Source of the DNA: an uncultured Flavobacteriales bacterium
Lineage (GTDB): Bacteria > Bacteroidota > Bacteroidia > Flavobacteriales_E > Vicingaceae
Reading direction: 5' to 3'
Length of the DNA: 64,000 nt
Assembly: GCA_937901255.1 (NCBI GenBank)
Contig: CALCHN010000029.1
Location: 1-64,000 of the forward strand
A program made the position numbers and the translations under genes. This document shows, one piece after another, positions 9,066 to 18,817 of this stretch. Below the pieces are notes generated by a model. That model was given only the letters and a program-made list of their open reading frames with translations, had not been told where the DNA came from and did not search any database. Numbering within the stretch: position 1 is the first letter of the stretch; every line of letters starts with the position of its first letter.

Positions 9066-9929
9066 ATGAGACAACTTAAAATTACACAGCAAATCACCAA
9101 AAGAGAAAGTAGATCACTTGAAAAGTATCTACAAGAAGTTTCTCGTGAAGGGATGATTACTGCTGATGAAGAAGTAGAGTTAGCACAAAAAATTAAAGAA
9201 GGAGACGAGAGAGCTTTAGATAAATTAGTTCGTTCTAACTTAAGGTTTGTTATTTCTGTTGCAAAACAGTACCAAAATACAGGTCTTACTTTAGAAGATT
9301 TAATTAACGAAGGAAACTTAGGCTTGATAGAAGCAGCCAAAAGATATGACCATACCAAGGGGTTTAAATTCATTTCTTATGCTGTATGGTGGATTAGACA
9401 AAGCATCCTTAAAGCTGCTGCTGATAACTCAAGAACCATTAGATTACCTCATAATAGATTAGGTGAAATTCAAAAAATCAATAGAGCTTCAAGTGAATTT
9501 GAGCAAACGATGGAAAGAGAACCTACAGATGAAGAATTGAGCGAAATCTTAGATATGGACATTGAGAAAATCCAAAACTCAAGAAAAATGTCTAAAAAGC
9601 AATCTTCTCTTGACGCTCCGATGGCTAACGATGATGATAACAATAGCTTGGTAAGCGTTATAGAAAGTGAAGATTCTCCAGCTCCAAACGATTTGTTAAT
9701 TCACGAGTCTTTATCAACAGATATTGAAAGAACCTTACAATTCTTAAAAGGAATGGAAGCCGAAGTTATTAGATTATTCTACGGACTTAGCGACAGAAAA
9801 GAAATGACGCTTGAAGAAATAGGGAATCACTTTGGTTTAACCAGAGAAAGAATTAGACAAATAAAAGAAAGAGGTTTAAGAAGATTGAAAAGACTTTCAA
9901 GAACTAACAACCTTCAAACTTACCTATAA
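9066..9929 (+). CDS. rpoD: RNA polymerase primary sigma factor RpoD/SigA
   Basis: 287 residues, the short form of the primary sigma factor usual in Bacteroidota (no long region 1.1 or non-conserved insert). Region 1.2 is at about 15-47 and region 2 at about 55-125, with NLRFVISVAKQYQNTGL and the -10-binding helix YAVWWIRQSI. Region 3 is at 130-205. Region 4 is at 225-285 and ends in a helix-turn-helix (TLEEIGNHFGLTRERIRQIK). It directs core polymerase to TTTG/TAnnTTTG promoters. Monocistronic, with a strong terminator directly downstream. Confidence 0.96.
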   Translation: MRQLKITQQITKRESRSLEKYLQEVSREGMITADEEVELAQKIKEGDERALDKLVRSNLRFVISVAKQYQNTGLTLEDLINEGNLGLIEAAKRYDHTKGFKFISYAVWWIRQSILKAAADNSRTIRLPHNRLGEIQKINRASSEFEQTMEREPTDEELSEILDMDIEKIQNSRKMSKKQSSLDAPMANDDDNNSLVSVIESEDSPAPNDLLIHESLSTDIERTLQFLKGMEAEVIRLFYGLSDRKEMTLEEIGNHFGLTRERIRQIKERGLRRLKRLSRTNNLQTYL

Positions 9930-9949
9930 TTTTTAGGTTAACATTTAAC

Positions 9950-9983
9950 AAAAAAACACCTTGCATTGCAAGGTGTTTTTTTA
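9950..9983 (+). terminator. Rho-independent terminator of rpoD
   Basis: A near-perfect hairpin, AAACACCTTGCA paired with TGCAAGGTGTTT, is followed by a T run. It lies 20 bp after the rpoD stop. Confidence 0.9.
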
Positions 9984-10046
9984 TGCTGAAATTTTAATGC
10001 AGAAATAAAATAGTTATTTACAAATAAAATAACCAAAAAGCTGCTA

Positions 10047-10122
10047 AGTGTTAAAAAATTAATAATTTTAGTACCTTGTAAATACGTTATATATAAGGTG
10101 TTTACAAGGTACACTTAACACT
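10047..10122. promoter_or_regulatory. Nested palindrome in front of the giant kinase gene
   Basis: GTACCTTGTAAA at 10071-10082 is the exact reverse complement of TTTACAAGGTAC at 10101-10112 (12-bp arms, 18-bp spacer). An outer pair AGTGTTAA (10047-10054) and TTAACACT (10115-10122) is also perfect. The structure ends 10 bp before the ATG at 10133. It could be a dimeric operator or an mRNA hairpin; there is no T run, so a terminator is unlikely. Confidence 0.75.
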
Positions 10123-10132
10123 AAATTAGCTT

Positions 10133-13100
10133 ATGAAGAAATCTAATACTGATGTTGTAGAGAAAAGAGTAAGTTTATTAAAACAATTTCAAATTTTAGA
10201 TACTCTTCCTGAGAAGGAGTATGATGACATTACCCGTTTAGCAGCTTTTATTTGCAATACTCCCATATCGTTAGTTACTTTATTAGATGATAAACGACAA
10301 TTCTTTAAATCTCACTACGGTTTAAAAACGAAACAAACCCCAATAGAACATTCTTTTTGTGCCCATGCTATAAATAAAACAACCAAAGTATTTATTGTAG
10401 AAGATGCTAGAAAAGATAAACGATTTAAAAATAACCCACTAGTAACTTCAAAACCCAACATTGTTTTTTATGCCGGAGTGCCTTTAATTTCTGAAGAAGA
10501 TGTTCCTTTAGGTACACTATGTGTAATCGACAATAAACCTCATGTGTTAAACACTGAGCAATTACTTTCTTTACAAGCCTTAGCCAATCAGGTAATGCAA
10601 TTATTGATTTTAAGAAGGAAAAACATTGAGATTACCGAAAGTGAAAAAATCATTAATCAAGAAACAGAACAGCTAAACAATATTATAGAAGCCACAAGAG
10701 TTGGAACTTGGGAGTGGAATTTACAAACCAAAGAGGTAAATATTAATGAGCGTTGGGCAAATATTATAGGATATACTTTAGATGAATTACATCCTATTAA
10801 TGAAAAAACCATCTACAATTTTATTCACCCAGATGATATTGCATTATCTGATGAAAAATTAAAGGAAAGCTTAGAAAAAAAAGCTACTTTTTATGATGTT
10901 GATTTCCGTTTAAAACACAAAAAAGGACACTATGTATGGGTAAATGATAGAGGTAGGGTGGTAAAATGGACGGACGAAGGAAAGCCTTTAATAATGGCGG
11001 GAACACATACTGATATTACGGAAAGGAAACACGAGCAAATTAAACAATCAAAACTTTTTTATTCATTAAATGAAAGGGTAAAAGAACAAAAATGTTTGTT
11101 TGATTTATCTAATTTAACCAATACTGCAACAACTATTGATGATTTACTTAAACGAGCGGTTAAAATTTTACCAAAAGGTTGGCAGTTTCCTGAAATTACT
11201 ACCGCAGCAATAAGTTATAACAATAAAAATTATAAATCAAAAAAACAATGCACATCTCCTTGGATGATGCAGGCAGATAGAGTTACCAAAGAGGGTAAGA
11301 AAATAAAAATAACTGTTGCCTATCAAAAGGAAAAACCTAATGAATATGAAGGTGTTTTTTTAAAAGAAGAAAGAAATTTATTAGAATCAGCTATTGAATT
11401 GATTGTACTTAAAATCAATCAAATTGAAGCAATAAACAGCACAGATTTAATACTTCAATCTACAGATGAAGGTATTTATGGTATAGATGCTTTTGGTAAA
11501 TGCACCTTTATAAATAATGCAGCTGCAAAAATGTTGGGGTTTACCAAACAAGAATGTGTTGGAGAAAACATGCACAACCTTGTTCATCATAAAAAAGTAG
11601 ATAATTCAATATATAAAGAAATAGATTGTCCTATTTATAAAACCAAAAATGATTTGTCTAGTTGTAGAGTGGAAGATGAAGTTTTTTGGAAAAAAGATGG
11701 CACAAGTTTTTTTGTAAGGTATTCTTCTACACCTATTGTAAATAAAGGAAAATACCAAGGAGCAGTTGTAGTGTTTAATGATATTACAGAAACAAAACTA
11801 TCACAAGAAGCTATTAAAAAAAGTAAGGATGATTTACAGCGTATTCTTGATTCCTCAATGGACATGATTTGCAGTATAGATAAACACGGTGATTTTGTTA
11901 ATGTAAGTGCTGCTAGTAAAGATATCTTAGGCTACCAACCTTATGAAATGGAAGGAAAACCTTACTCTAAATTTATTGATAAAATCTATATTGAAGAAAC
12001 ACACCAAGCTGCATTAGACATTTTATCTGGTAAAGAATATACCAATTTTGAAAACAAATATATTCATAAAAATGGTAGCTTAGTCCCTCTACTATGGTCT
12101 GCCTATTGGGATGAAGAACAGCAACTTATCCATTGTGTAGTAAAAGACAGTACAGAAATTAATAAAACTAAAGAACAACTAGTACTTAGCGAACAACATT
12201 TTAAAGCGTTGGTTCAGGAAGGAGCCGATTTAATAGGAATATTAGATCCTCAGGGAAATTACAAATACGTTAGTCCGACTTCAACTACTGTTTTAGGAAT
12301 TACACCTGAAGAATTTGTAGGAAAAAATGCGTTTGATTTTATTCATCCAGACGATAAGGAAAGAGTTGTTAGTGAGTTTTCTAGTATTGATAAAACAAAC
12401 AAAGTAGAGATTGCACCATTTAGATTTAAAAATAATAAAGGTGAATGGCGGTGGGTAGAAACTGTAGCTACCAATATGCTCGAAAATCCAGCTATTGAAG
12501 GTATAGTTACTAATTCTAGAGATGTTACTGATAAAGTTAATACCAACGAGAAAATTTATAAAAGCGAACAACGCTTTAAGGCCTTAGTACAAGAAGGTTC
12601 AGATTTAATTACCATAATCAGTGCCGAAGGAGATTATCACTACATTAGTCCGAGTTACAAACAAATTTTAGGATATTCAGAAAAAGAAATAATAGGTAAA
12701 AACGCCTTTAATTTTATTCATCCAGAAGATGTTGAGTTGTTGCTAAAAGAATTCAGCCAATTATCAAAAGATAGAAGAGTAAAATCATCTCCATATCGAT
12801 ACAAAAGAAAGAATGGAAGTTGGTGCTGGTTACAAAGTGTAGGAACAAATTTAGTTGAAGACAAAACAATTAGTGGAATTGTAGTAAATAGTGTAGATAT
12901 AACTGATTTAGTTAGTGTGCAGGAAGCTTTAGAAAAAAGTAATGAGCGTTTTAAATTGGTTATGCAAGCCGGAACTGAAAGTATTTGGGAGTTTAATCCC
13001 ATTACCAACGAATTGTTTTTAGGCGATGGTTTTAACCGGAATTTTGGAGTAAAAATTAAATCATTAAAAGAAAATAACGAAACAATTAATGGACATATTC

Positions 13101-16100
13101 ATCCAGACGACTTTCCAAAATTTATTAAAAGCTTTAAAAATGCTTTGAACAAAAGTAAAGATACTTCTTGGACAATGGATTACAGAATTAGAAAAACCAA
13201 TGGAGAATATGCTTATGTTAGGGATAAAGCAATATTTATGCGTGATCCTAAAGGAAAGGTGTATAGAGTGGTGGGGGCTATAAAAGACATTACTCAAGAG
13301 TATTTTTACGAGCAACTAGAAAAAATAGAAAGAGAAGTAATGACCTTGAGTATGCAAGAAAATGCAACACTCGAGCAAGTTGTTTCTACTTACTTATTAA
13401 AGCTAGAGTATTTGTTTCCAACAATGAAATCTTCTGTAATGAAAGTAGCAAACGGGAAACTATATAATTTAGCTTCTCCTTCTTTACAAAAAGAATATGT
13501 AAAAGAACTGTACGGAACTAAAATAGGAAAAAATGCAGGTTCTTGTGGCACATCCGCTTATACTAAAGAAAAAGTAATTGCTGAAGATGTTTTTAAAGAT
13601 ACACGTTGGAAAAATTACCTTCAGCTTCCTAAAAAATACAAATTTGCCGCCTGTTGGTCGCAACCTATTTTAGATGCTAAAGGAAATGTAATAGCCACTT
13701 TTGCTAATTATTATAAAACGCCTAAAAAACCAAATAAACATGAAGAGTATGCTACTGACAGAGCACAAAGGTTGTTGTCAATATTAATAACTAAATTTAG
13801 GTATTTAGAAAAAATTAGCCAAAGTAACGAACGTTTTGAGCTTGTTAATAAAGCAACTAACGATGCAATTTACGATTGGGATGTAGAAAAAGATGAATTT
13901 TACTGGGGAGATGGTTTTTACAATACATTTGGGTATGAAAAAACTGATGAAACCTTTAGGTTAAAAAATTGGGGAGCATTAACACATATAGTTGATAGAG
14001 AAAAACACCAACAGAGTTGGGATGCATTTTTGAAAGACGACAGACGACAAAAATGGATGAATGAATTTAGGTTTTTAAAAGCAGATGGAACTTATCTTTA
14101 TGTAGAAGAAATCGGACACATGTTGCGAGATAAAAATGGTAAACCAATAAGAATGATTGGTGCATTAAGAGATGTGTCTAAAGCAAAGCTTTCAGAAAAT
14201 CAGAAACAATTACAACACCAAGTAGCCAGTATTTTTAAAGGAGAGAATGAGTTACCTATAATTTTAGAAAACGCATTACAATACATTGCTGATTATGGAG
14301 AGTACCAAACTGCTGAAATTTGGCTATTAAGTAGCGATAAAAAACAGCTCAATTTAGCGTCTGTTTATGCTGCAGATGATAAAGCTCAAAACTACCTTAA
14401 AGCTACACAAAAAACAAAGCTATTTAAGAAAGGCGAAGGTTTGCCAGGCAAAGTATGGAAAAACTTACAAATTGAAGTTTGGGAAAACATTAATGTGTTG
14501 CCTAAATTTATTAGAAATGTTGCTGCCAAAAAATCAGGATTAAAATCTGGAGTTGGAATTCCTTTATTTCACAACGATAACCCGGTTGGTGTAATGGTAC
14601 TAACTAGCAGAACATCTTTAAAAAACGATCCTTATAGAATAGAATTATTCTCACCATTAAGCAATTATTTAGGTGCAGAAGTTAAACGTAAACAACAAGA
14701 AGAAGAATTAAAGTTATTTTTTAATAGTGCTCCAGATATATTGGCAATAGCCTCGCCTAACGGACATTTTATAAAAGCAAACCCAGCTTTTACCAAAATT
14801 TTGGGTTATACCGAAGAAGAAATCATCTCAAAACCATTTGAATATTTCCTTCATCCAGATGATTTGAAAAGAACAATAGATGAATACAATGTATCTTTAA
14901 CAGGTAAGAGAACAACTATTGGGTTTATCAATAGGTATAAAACTAAATCAGGTAACTATAAGTGGATAGCATGGAATTCATCTGAAATTTATGGAGAGGA
15001 TGGTTTCTTTTTTGCTTATGGTAGAGATGTAACCGAAATGAAAGAGTTACAACAACTCTTAGAAAATACTTCCAGATTAGCAAAAGTAGGTAGTTGGGAG
15101 ATTAATGTTGAAAATAATAATGTGTATTGGTCGGGAATTACCAAAGAAATTAGAGAAGTAGCACCAGACTATAAACCTACCTTGTCTCAAGGCATATCTG
15201 GTTTTGTGGATGGCGACAGAGATATTATAAAGAAAAGAGTAGAACAGTGTAAAAAAGACGGAACACCTTGGGATGAAGAATTAAGAATTATTACAGCAAA
15301 AGGCAATTTAAAATGGATACGAACCATTGGTAAAGCCGAATTTATAGATGGAAAGTGTGTTAAGATTTATGGTAGTTTTCAAGATATTCATGAACAAAAG
15401 CTAAACCAAATAGCCTTACAAAAAAGTTTAAAAACCTTAGAAGATTATAAGTTTTCATTAGACCAATCTGCTATTATTGCCTTTACCGATAAAACAGGAG
15501 TAATTACTTCTGTAAACGATAACTTCTGTAAAATATCTCAATATTCTAGAGAAGAATTAGTAGGAAATACACATCAATTAATCAACTCCAAACATCATCC
15601 TAAATCATTTTTTGTAGATTTATGGAAAACCATAGCTAAAGGAAAAGTTTGGCGTGGAGAAATTAAAAACTTAGCCAAAGATGGTTCTTATTACTGGGTA
15701 GATACTACTATAGTTCCTTTTTTAGATGAAAAAAATAAACCTTTTCAATATTTGGCCATTAGGTTTGATATAACGAGCAGAAAAATAGCAGATGAAAAAG
15801 CAATAGAAGCATTGGAAGAACGTAATGTTATTCTAGAAAGTATTGGAGACGCATTTTTTGCTGTAGATACTCAATGGGAAGTAACTTATTGGAACAAAGA
15901 AGCAGAAAATGTGTTGGGAACTAAGCGTGAAGATATAGTTGGAAAAAATTTGTGGGATGTATATAAAGATGCGGTTGGACTAAAATTCTATACAGAATAC
16001 CATAAAGCTATGACAACCAAAAAAATGGTTCAGTTTGAAGAGTTTTATCCAGCTACAGGTAGTTGGTTTGAAGTAAGTGCCTATCCATCAGTAAAAGGAT

Positions 16101-17275
16101 TGTCTATTTATTTTAAAGATATTACTATTAGAAAAGCAGCCGAAGAACAAATTCGTCAGTCAAACGAGCGTTTCGAAAAAGTTACTGAAGCCACTAATGA
16201 TGCAATTTGGGATTGGGATATTTTAAATAATAAATTGTATTGGGGAGTTGGATACACTACATTATTTGGGTATGATTTATCGAATAATACATTAAATTTA
16301 GATACTTGGGTAAGTAGAATTCATCCAGATGATGTGACAACTATTATGCAATCGTTAGATGGTATTATTAACAACCCAACGGCTATAAATTGGCAACATG
16401 AATACAGGTATAAAAAAGAAAATGGAGCATATACCTTTGTAATAGATAGAGGGGTAGTTATAAGAGATGAGAAAGGTAAGGCTATTAGAATGGTTGGAGC
16501 TATGACAGATATCTCTTATCAAAAAGAATATGAAGAATCATTAAAAAACCTTAATAATCAATTGTTAAAATATACCAACGAATTAGTAAGGTCTAACGAA
16601 GAGTTAGAACAATTTGCCTATGTAGCTTCGCACGATTTACAAGAGCCATTGCGTATGGTAACCAGCTTTTTATCTCAGTTAGAGAAAAAATATAGCGACC
16701 AACTTGATGAAAAAGCACACACCTATATTGAATTTGCTGTAGATGGAGCAAGTCGTATGCGTCAGATTATTTTAGACTTATTAGAGTTTTCTCGTGTAGG
16801 TAAAAATAATGATGAATTAGAGCATGTAGATACCTCAGAAGTAGTTGAACAAGCTAATGTATTATTAAGAAAAGTAATAGAAGAGAAAAAAGCTACAATA
16901 AGCTATAAAAAACTACCTACTATTTTAGCTTATCGTTCGCCAATAGTGCAAGTTTTCCAAAATTTAATTAGTAACGGATTAAAGTATGCTAAAGCAGATG
17001 TAGCTCCAGTAATTGAAATAAGTGCTAAAGATTTGAAGCACGAATGGCAATTTACTATTAAAGACAATGGTATAGGAATTAAAAAAGAATATTACGATAA
17101 AATTTTTGTGATTTTCCAACGCTTACACAACAAAACAGAATACTCCGGAACAGGAATGGGCTTAGCCATAGTTAAAAAAATAATTGAAAACTTTGGTGGA
17201 AAAATTTGGCTCGAATCTGAAGAAGGAAAAGGAAGTACATTTTATTTTACATTACCTAAACTTCATAATAATTAA
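10133..17275 (+). CDS. Giant multi-PAS/GAF sensor histidine kinase
   Basis: 2380 residues with no transmembrane segment, so probably cytoplasmic. Order seen: GAF 10-165; PAS 184-300; GAF-like 325-425; PAS 437-560, 566-685, 690-805, 812-930 and 937-1060; GAF 1065-1220; PAS 1233-1350; GAF 1361-1520; PAS 1525-1640, 1643-1760, 1763-1880, 1890-2005 and 2010-2130; HisKA about 2150-2220 with the phospho-acceptor His in VASHDLQEPLR; HATPase to the end (DNGIGI, GTGMGLAIVKKII). PAS units 4 and 5 are sequence-similar (FKALVQEG start in both), pointing to internal duplication. No receiver domain is attached; the receiver gene at 18383 is a likely partner. The ligands sensed are unknown. Unusually large for a kinase. 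The next gene starts 4 bp after the stop. Confidence 0.93.
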   Translation: MKKSNTDVVEKRVSLLKQFQILDTLPEKEYDDITRLAAFICNTPISLVTLLDDKRQFFKSHYGLKTKQTPIEHSFCAHAINKTTKVFIVEDARKDKRFKNNPLVTSKPNIVFYAGVPLISEEDVPLGTLCVIDNKPHVLNTEQLLSLQALANQVMQLLILRRKNIEITESEKIINQETEQLNNIIEATRVGTWEWNLQTKEVNINERWANIIGYTLDELHPINEKTIYNFIHPDDIALSDEKLKESLEKKATFYDVDFRLKHKKGHYVWVNDRGRVVKWTDEGKPLIMAGTHTDITERKHEQIKQSKLFYSLNERVKEQKCLFDLSNLTNTATTIDDLLKRAVKILPKGWQFPEITTAAISYNNKNYKSKKQCTSPWMMQADRVTKEGKKIKITVAYQKEKPNEYEGVFLKEERNLLESAIELIVLKINQIEAINSTDLILQSTDEGIYGIDAFGKCTFINNAAAKMLGFTKQECVGENMHNLVHHKKVDNSIYKEIDCPIYKTKNDLSSCRVEDEVFWKKDGTSFFVRYSSTPIVNKGKYQGAVVVFNDITETKLSQEAIKKSKDDLQRILDSSMDMICSIDKHGDFVNVSAASKDILGYQPYEMEGKPYSKFIDKIYIEETHQAALDILSGKEYTNFENKYIHKNGSLVPLLWSAYWDEEQQLIHCVVKDSTEINKTKEQLVLSEQHFKALVQEGADLIGILDPQGNYKYVSPTSTTVLGITPEEFVGKNAFDFIHPDDKERVVSEFSSIDKTNKVEIAPFRFKNNKGEWRWVETVATNMLENPAIEGIVTNSRDVTDKVNTNEKIYKSEQRFKALVQEGSDLITIISAEGDYHYISPSYKQILGYSEKEIIGKNAFNFIHPEDVELLLKEFSQLSKDRRVKSSPYRYKRKNGSWCWLQSVGTNLVEDKTISGIVVNSVDITDLVSVQEALEKSNERFKLVMQAGTESIWEFNPITNELFLGDGFNRNFGVKIKSLKENNETINGHIHPDDFPKFIKSFKNALNKSKDTSWTMDYRIRKTNGEYAYVRDKAIFMRDPKGKVYRVVGAIKDITQEYFYEQLEKIEREVMTLSMQENATLEQVVSTYLLKLEYLFPTMKSSVMKVANGKLYNLASPSLQKEYVKELYGTKIGKNAGSCGTSAYTKEKVIAEDVFKDTRWKNYLQLPKKYKFAACWSQPILDAKGNVIATFANYYKTPKKPNKHEEYATDRAQRLLSILITKFRYLEKISQSNERFELVNKATNDAIYDWDVEKDEFYWGDGFYNTFGYEKTDETFRLKNWGALTHIVDREKHQQSWDAFLKDDRRQKWMNEFRFLKADGTYLYVEEIGHMLRDKNGKPIRMIGALRDVSKAKLSENQKQLQHQVASIFKGENELPIILENALQYIADYGEYQTAEIWLLSSDKKQLNLASVYAADDKAQNYLKATQKTKLFKKGEGLPGKVWKNLQIEVWENINVLPKFIRNVAAKKSGLKSGVGIPLFHNDNPVGVMVLTSRTSLKNDPYRIELFSPLSNYLGAEVKRKQQEEELKLFFNSAPDILAIASPNGHFIKANPAFTKILGYTEEEIISKPFEYFLHPDDLKRTIDEYNVSLTGKRTTIGFINRYKTKSGNYKWIAWNSSEIYGEDGFFFAYGRDVTEMKELQQLLENTSRLAKVGSWEINVENNNVYWSGITKEIREVAPDYKPTLSQGISGFVDGDRDIIKKRVEQCKKDGTPWDEELRIITAKGNLKWIRTIGKAEFIDGKCVKIYGSFQDIHEQKLNQIALQKSLKTLEDYKFSLDQSAIIAFTDKTGVITSVNDNFCKISQYSREELVGNTHQLINSKHHPKSFFVDLWKTIAKGKVWRGEIKNLAKDGSYYWVDTTIVPFLDEKNKPFQYLAIRFDITSRKIADEKAIEALEERNVILESIGDAFFAVDTQWEVTYWNKEAENVLGTKREDIVGKNLWDVYKDAVGLKFYTEYHKAMTTKKMVQFEEFYPATGSWFEVSAYPSVKGLSIYFKDITIRKAAEEQIRQSNERFEKVTEATNDAIWDWDILNNKLYWGVGYTTLFGYDLSNNTLNLDTWVSRIHPDDVTTIMQSLDGIINNPTAINWQHEYRYKKENGAYTFVIDRGVVIRDEKGKAIRMVGAMTDISYQKEYEESLKNLNNQLLKYTNELVRSNEELEQFAYVASHDLQEPLRMVTSFLSQLEKKYSDQLDEKAHTYIEFAVDGASRMRQIILDLLEFSRVGKNNDELEHVDTSEVVEQANVLLRKVIEEKKATISYKKLPTILAYRSPIVQVFQNLISNGLKYAKADVAPVIEISAKDLKHEWQFTIKDNGIGIKKEYYDKIFVIFQRLHNKTEYSGTGMGLAIVKKIIENFGGKIWLESEEGKGSTFYFTLPKLHNN

Positions 17276-17279
17276 GTAA

Positions 17280-18209
17280 ATGAAAGCCCCTATAAAAATA
17301 ACCGTTATTTACCTCATAATGGGTTTTACATGGATACTTGTTAGTGATGAAGTTTTATTGTTCTTTTTTAAAGAAAGTGATCTTAATAGAATATCTTATT
17401 TCCAAACCTTAAAAGGAGTATTTTATGTAGTTATAACGGGAATGGTATTGTATCTACTTATTAATAAATATCATAAAACAATAACTCATAAAATAAATGA
17501 ATTAAAAAATGTAAATAAAAAACTCCAAACATCCAATAGTGAGTTAGAGCAATTTGCTTATGTGGCTTCGCACGATTTGCAAGAACCCCTTAGAATGATT
17601 ACCAGTTTTTTAACGCAATTAGAAAAAAAATACAATAACCAATTAGATGATAAAGCCAAACAATATATAAATTTTGCTTTAGAAGGTTCGGCTCGCATGC
17701 GAAACATTATATTAGATTTATTAGAATTTTCTAGAGTAGGAACTCATGAAGAAGAAAAAGTATTAGTGGATACCAGCGAAATTGTTGAAGAAACTAAAGT
17801 GTTGCTAAGAAAACTTATAGAAGAGAAAAATGCTACAATAACTTATAAAGAACTACCTACCATATTAGCTTATCGTTCGCCCATGGTGCAAGTTTTTCAG
17901 AATTTAATTAGTAATAGCTTAAAATACGCAAAAACAGAAAAAGCTCCTATTATAGAAATTAGTGCTAAAGAACTGAAACACGAATGGCAATTTACTATTA
18001 AAGACAATGGTATAGGAATTAGTAAAGCTTATTACGATAAAATTTTTGTGATTTTCCAACGCTTACACAATCAGAAAGAATACTCCGGAACAGGAATGGG
18101 CTTAGCCATAGTAAAAAAAATAGTAGAGAGTTTTGGAGGGAAAATATGGCTCGAATCGGAAGAAGGAAAAGGGAGTACATTTTATTTTACTCTGCCTAAA
18201 GAAAAATAG
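17280..18209 (+). CDS. Membrane sensor histidine kinase, paralogous core
   Basis: 309 residues. Two hydrophobic segments (about 6-28 and 42-63) flank a short loop, followed by a coiled linker. The HisKA domain (VASHDLQEPLRMITSFL) and the HATPase domain (DNGIGISKAYYDKIFVIF; GTGMGLAIVKKI) are nearly identical in protein and DNA to the last 230 residues of the preceding giant kinase. It follows that gene by 4 bp, so the two are co-transcribed. With essentially no periplasmic sensor domain, it may act as a second phosphodonor or heterodimer partner for the same response regulator (inference). Confidence 0.9.
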   Translation: MKAPIKITVIYLIMGFTWILVSDEVLLFFFKESDLNRISYFQTLKGVFYVVITGMVLYLLINKYHKTITHKINELKNVNKKLQTSNSELEQFAYVASHDLQEPLRMITSFLTQLEKKYNNQLDDKAKQYINFALEGSARMRNIILDLLEFSRVGTHEEEKVLVDTSEIVEETKVLLRKLIEEKNATITYKELPTILAYRSPMVQVFQNLISNSLKYAKTEKAPIIEISAKELKHEWQFTIKDNGIGISKAYYDKIFVIFQRLHNQKEYSGTGMGLAIVKKIVESFGGKIWLESEEGKGSTFYFTLPKEK

Positions 18210-18382
18210 TAATATTAATTTAATGTAACATGTAGTTTTATTAATAATTTAGAGGACAATTTTATTTAATTTTAGAAAAAATTAACTGCGATGAAATAGC
18301 CATTAACAGATTGCCCACAAAGAACGATGAAGATAATATGGCTTATTCCATATGACATATAAAAAATAATAAATATCAACAT

Positions 18383-18811
18383 ATGAAAAATATACATATT
18401 CTATTAGTTGAAGATAACGAAGGTGATATATTATTAACCACCGAAGCACTAGAAGAAAAAAAGATTGTAAATAAAATTAGTGTAGCCAGAGATGGACAAG
18501 AAGCCTTAGATTTTGTTTTGAAACAAGGCAAATTTAAAGACGCTCAAACTCCCGATTTAATTTTATTAGATGTAAATCTTCCAAAAAAAAACGGACATGA
18601 AGTGTTGCAAGTTATTAAAACTACCGAATCTATTCAGCAAATTCCAGTTATTATGCTAACTACTTCTTCTTCCGAAAAGGATATTAACTTGTCGTATAAA
18701 CACCATGCTAATTGCTATATAACCAAACCTGTTGAGGTAGGAGCTTTTTTAGAAGCTATAACAACTATAGAAGATTTTTGGTTAACCATTGTAAAACTGC
18801 CTAAAAAATAA
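18383..18811 (+). CDS. Stand-alone response regulator receiver (Rcp1-like)
   Basis: 142 residues, receiver domain only. Acidic pocket ILLVEDNEGD at about 5-14, phospho-acceptor Asp in DLILLDVNLPKKNG (about 62), Thr/Ser switch in VIMLTTSSSE, and Lys in CYITKPVEVG. The VEDNEGD start and length are those of Rcp1-type regulators that work with bacteriophytochrome-like HisKA kinases using a VASHDLQEPLR box, as encoded just upstream. No output domain, so it likely relays phosphate by protein contact. A small ATATGG/CCATAT hairpin lies at 18336-18353 in the 173-bp leader. Confidence 0.93.
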   Translation: MKNIHILLVEDNEGDILLTTEALEEKKIVNKISVARDGQEALDFVLKQGKFKDAQTPDLILLDVNLPKKNGHEVLQVIKTTESIQQIPVIMLTTSSSEKDINLSYKHHANCYITKPVEVGAFLEAITTIEDFWLTIVKLPKK

Positions 18812-18817
18812 AAAATT

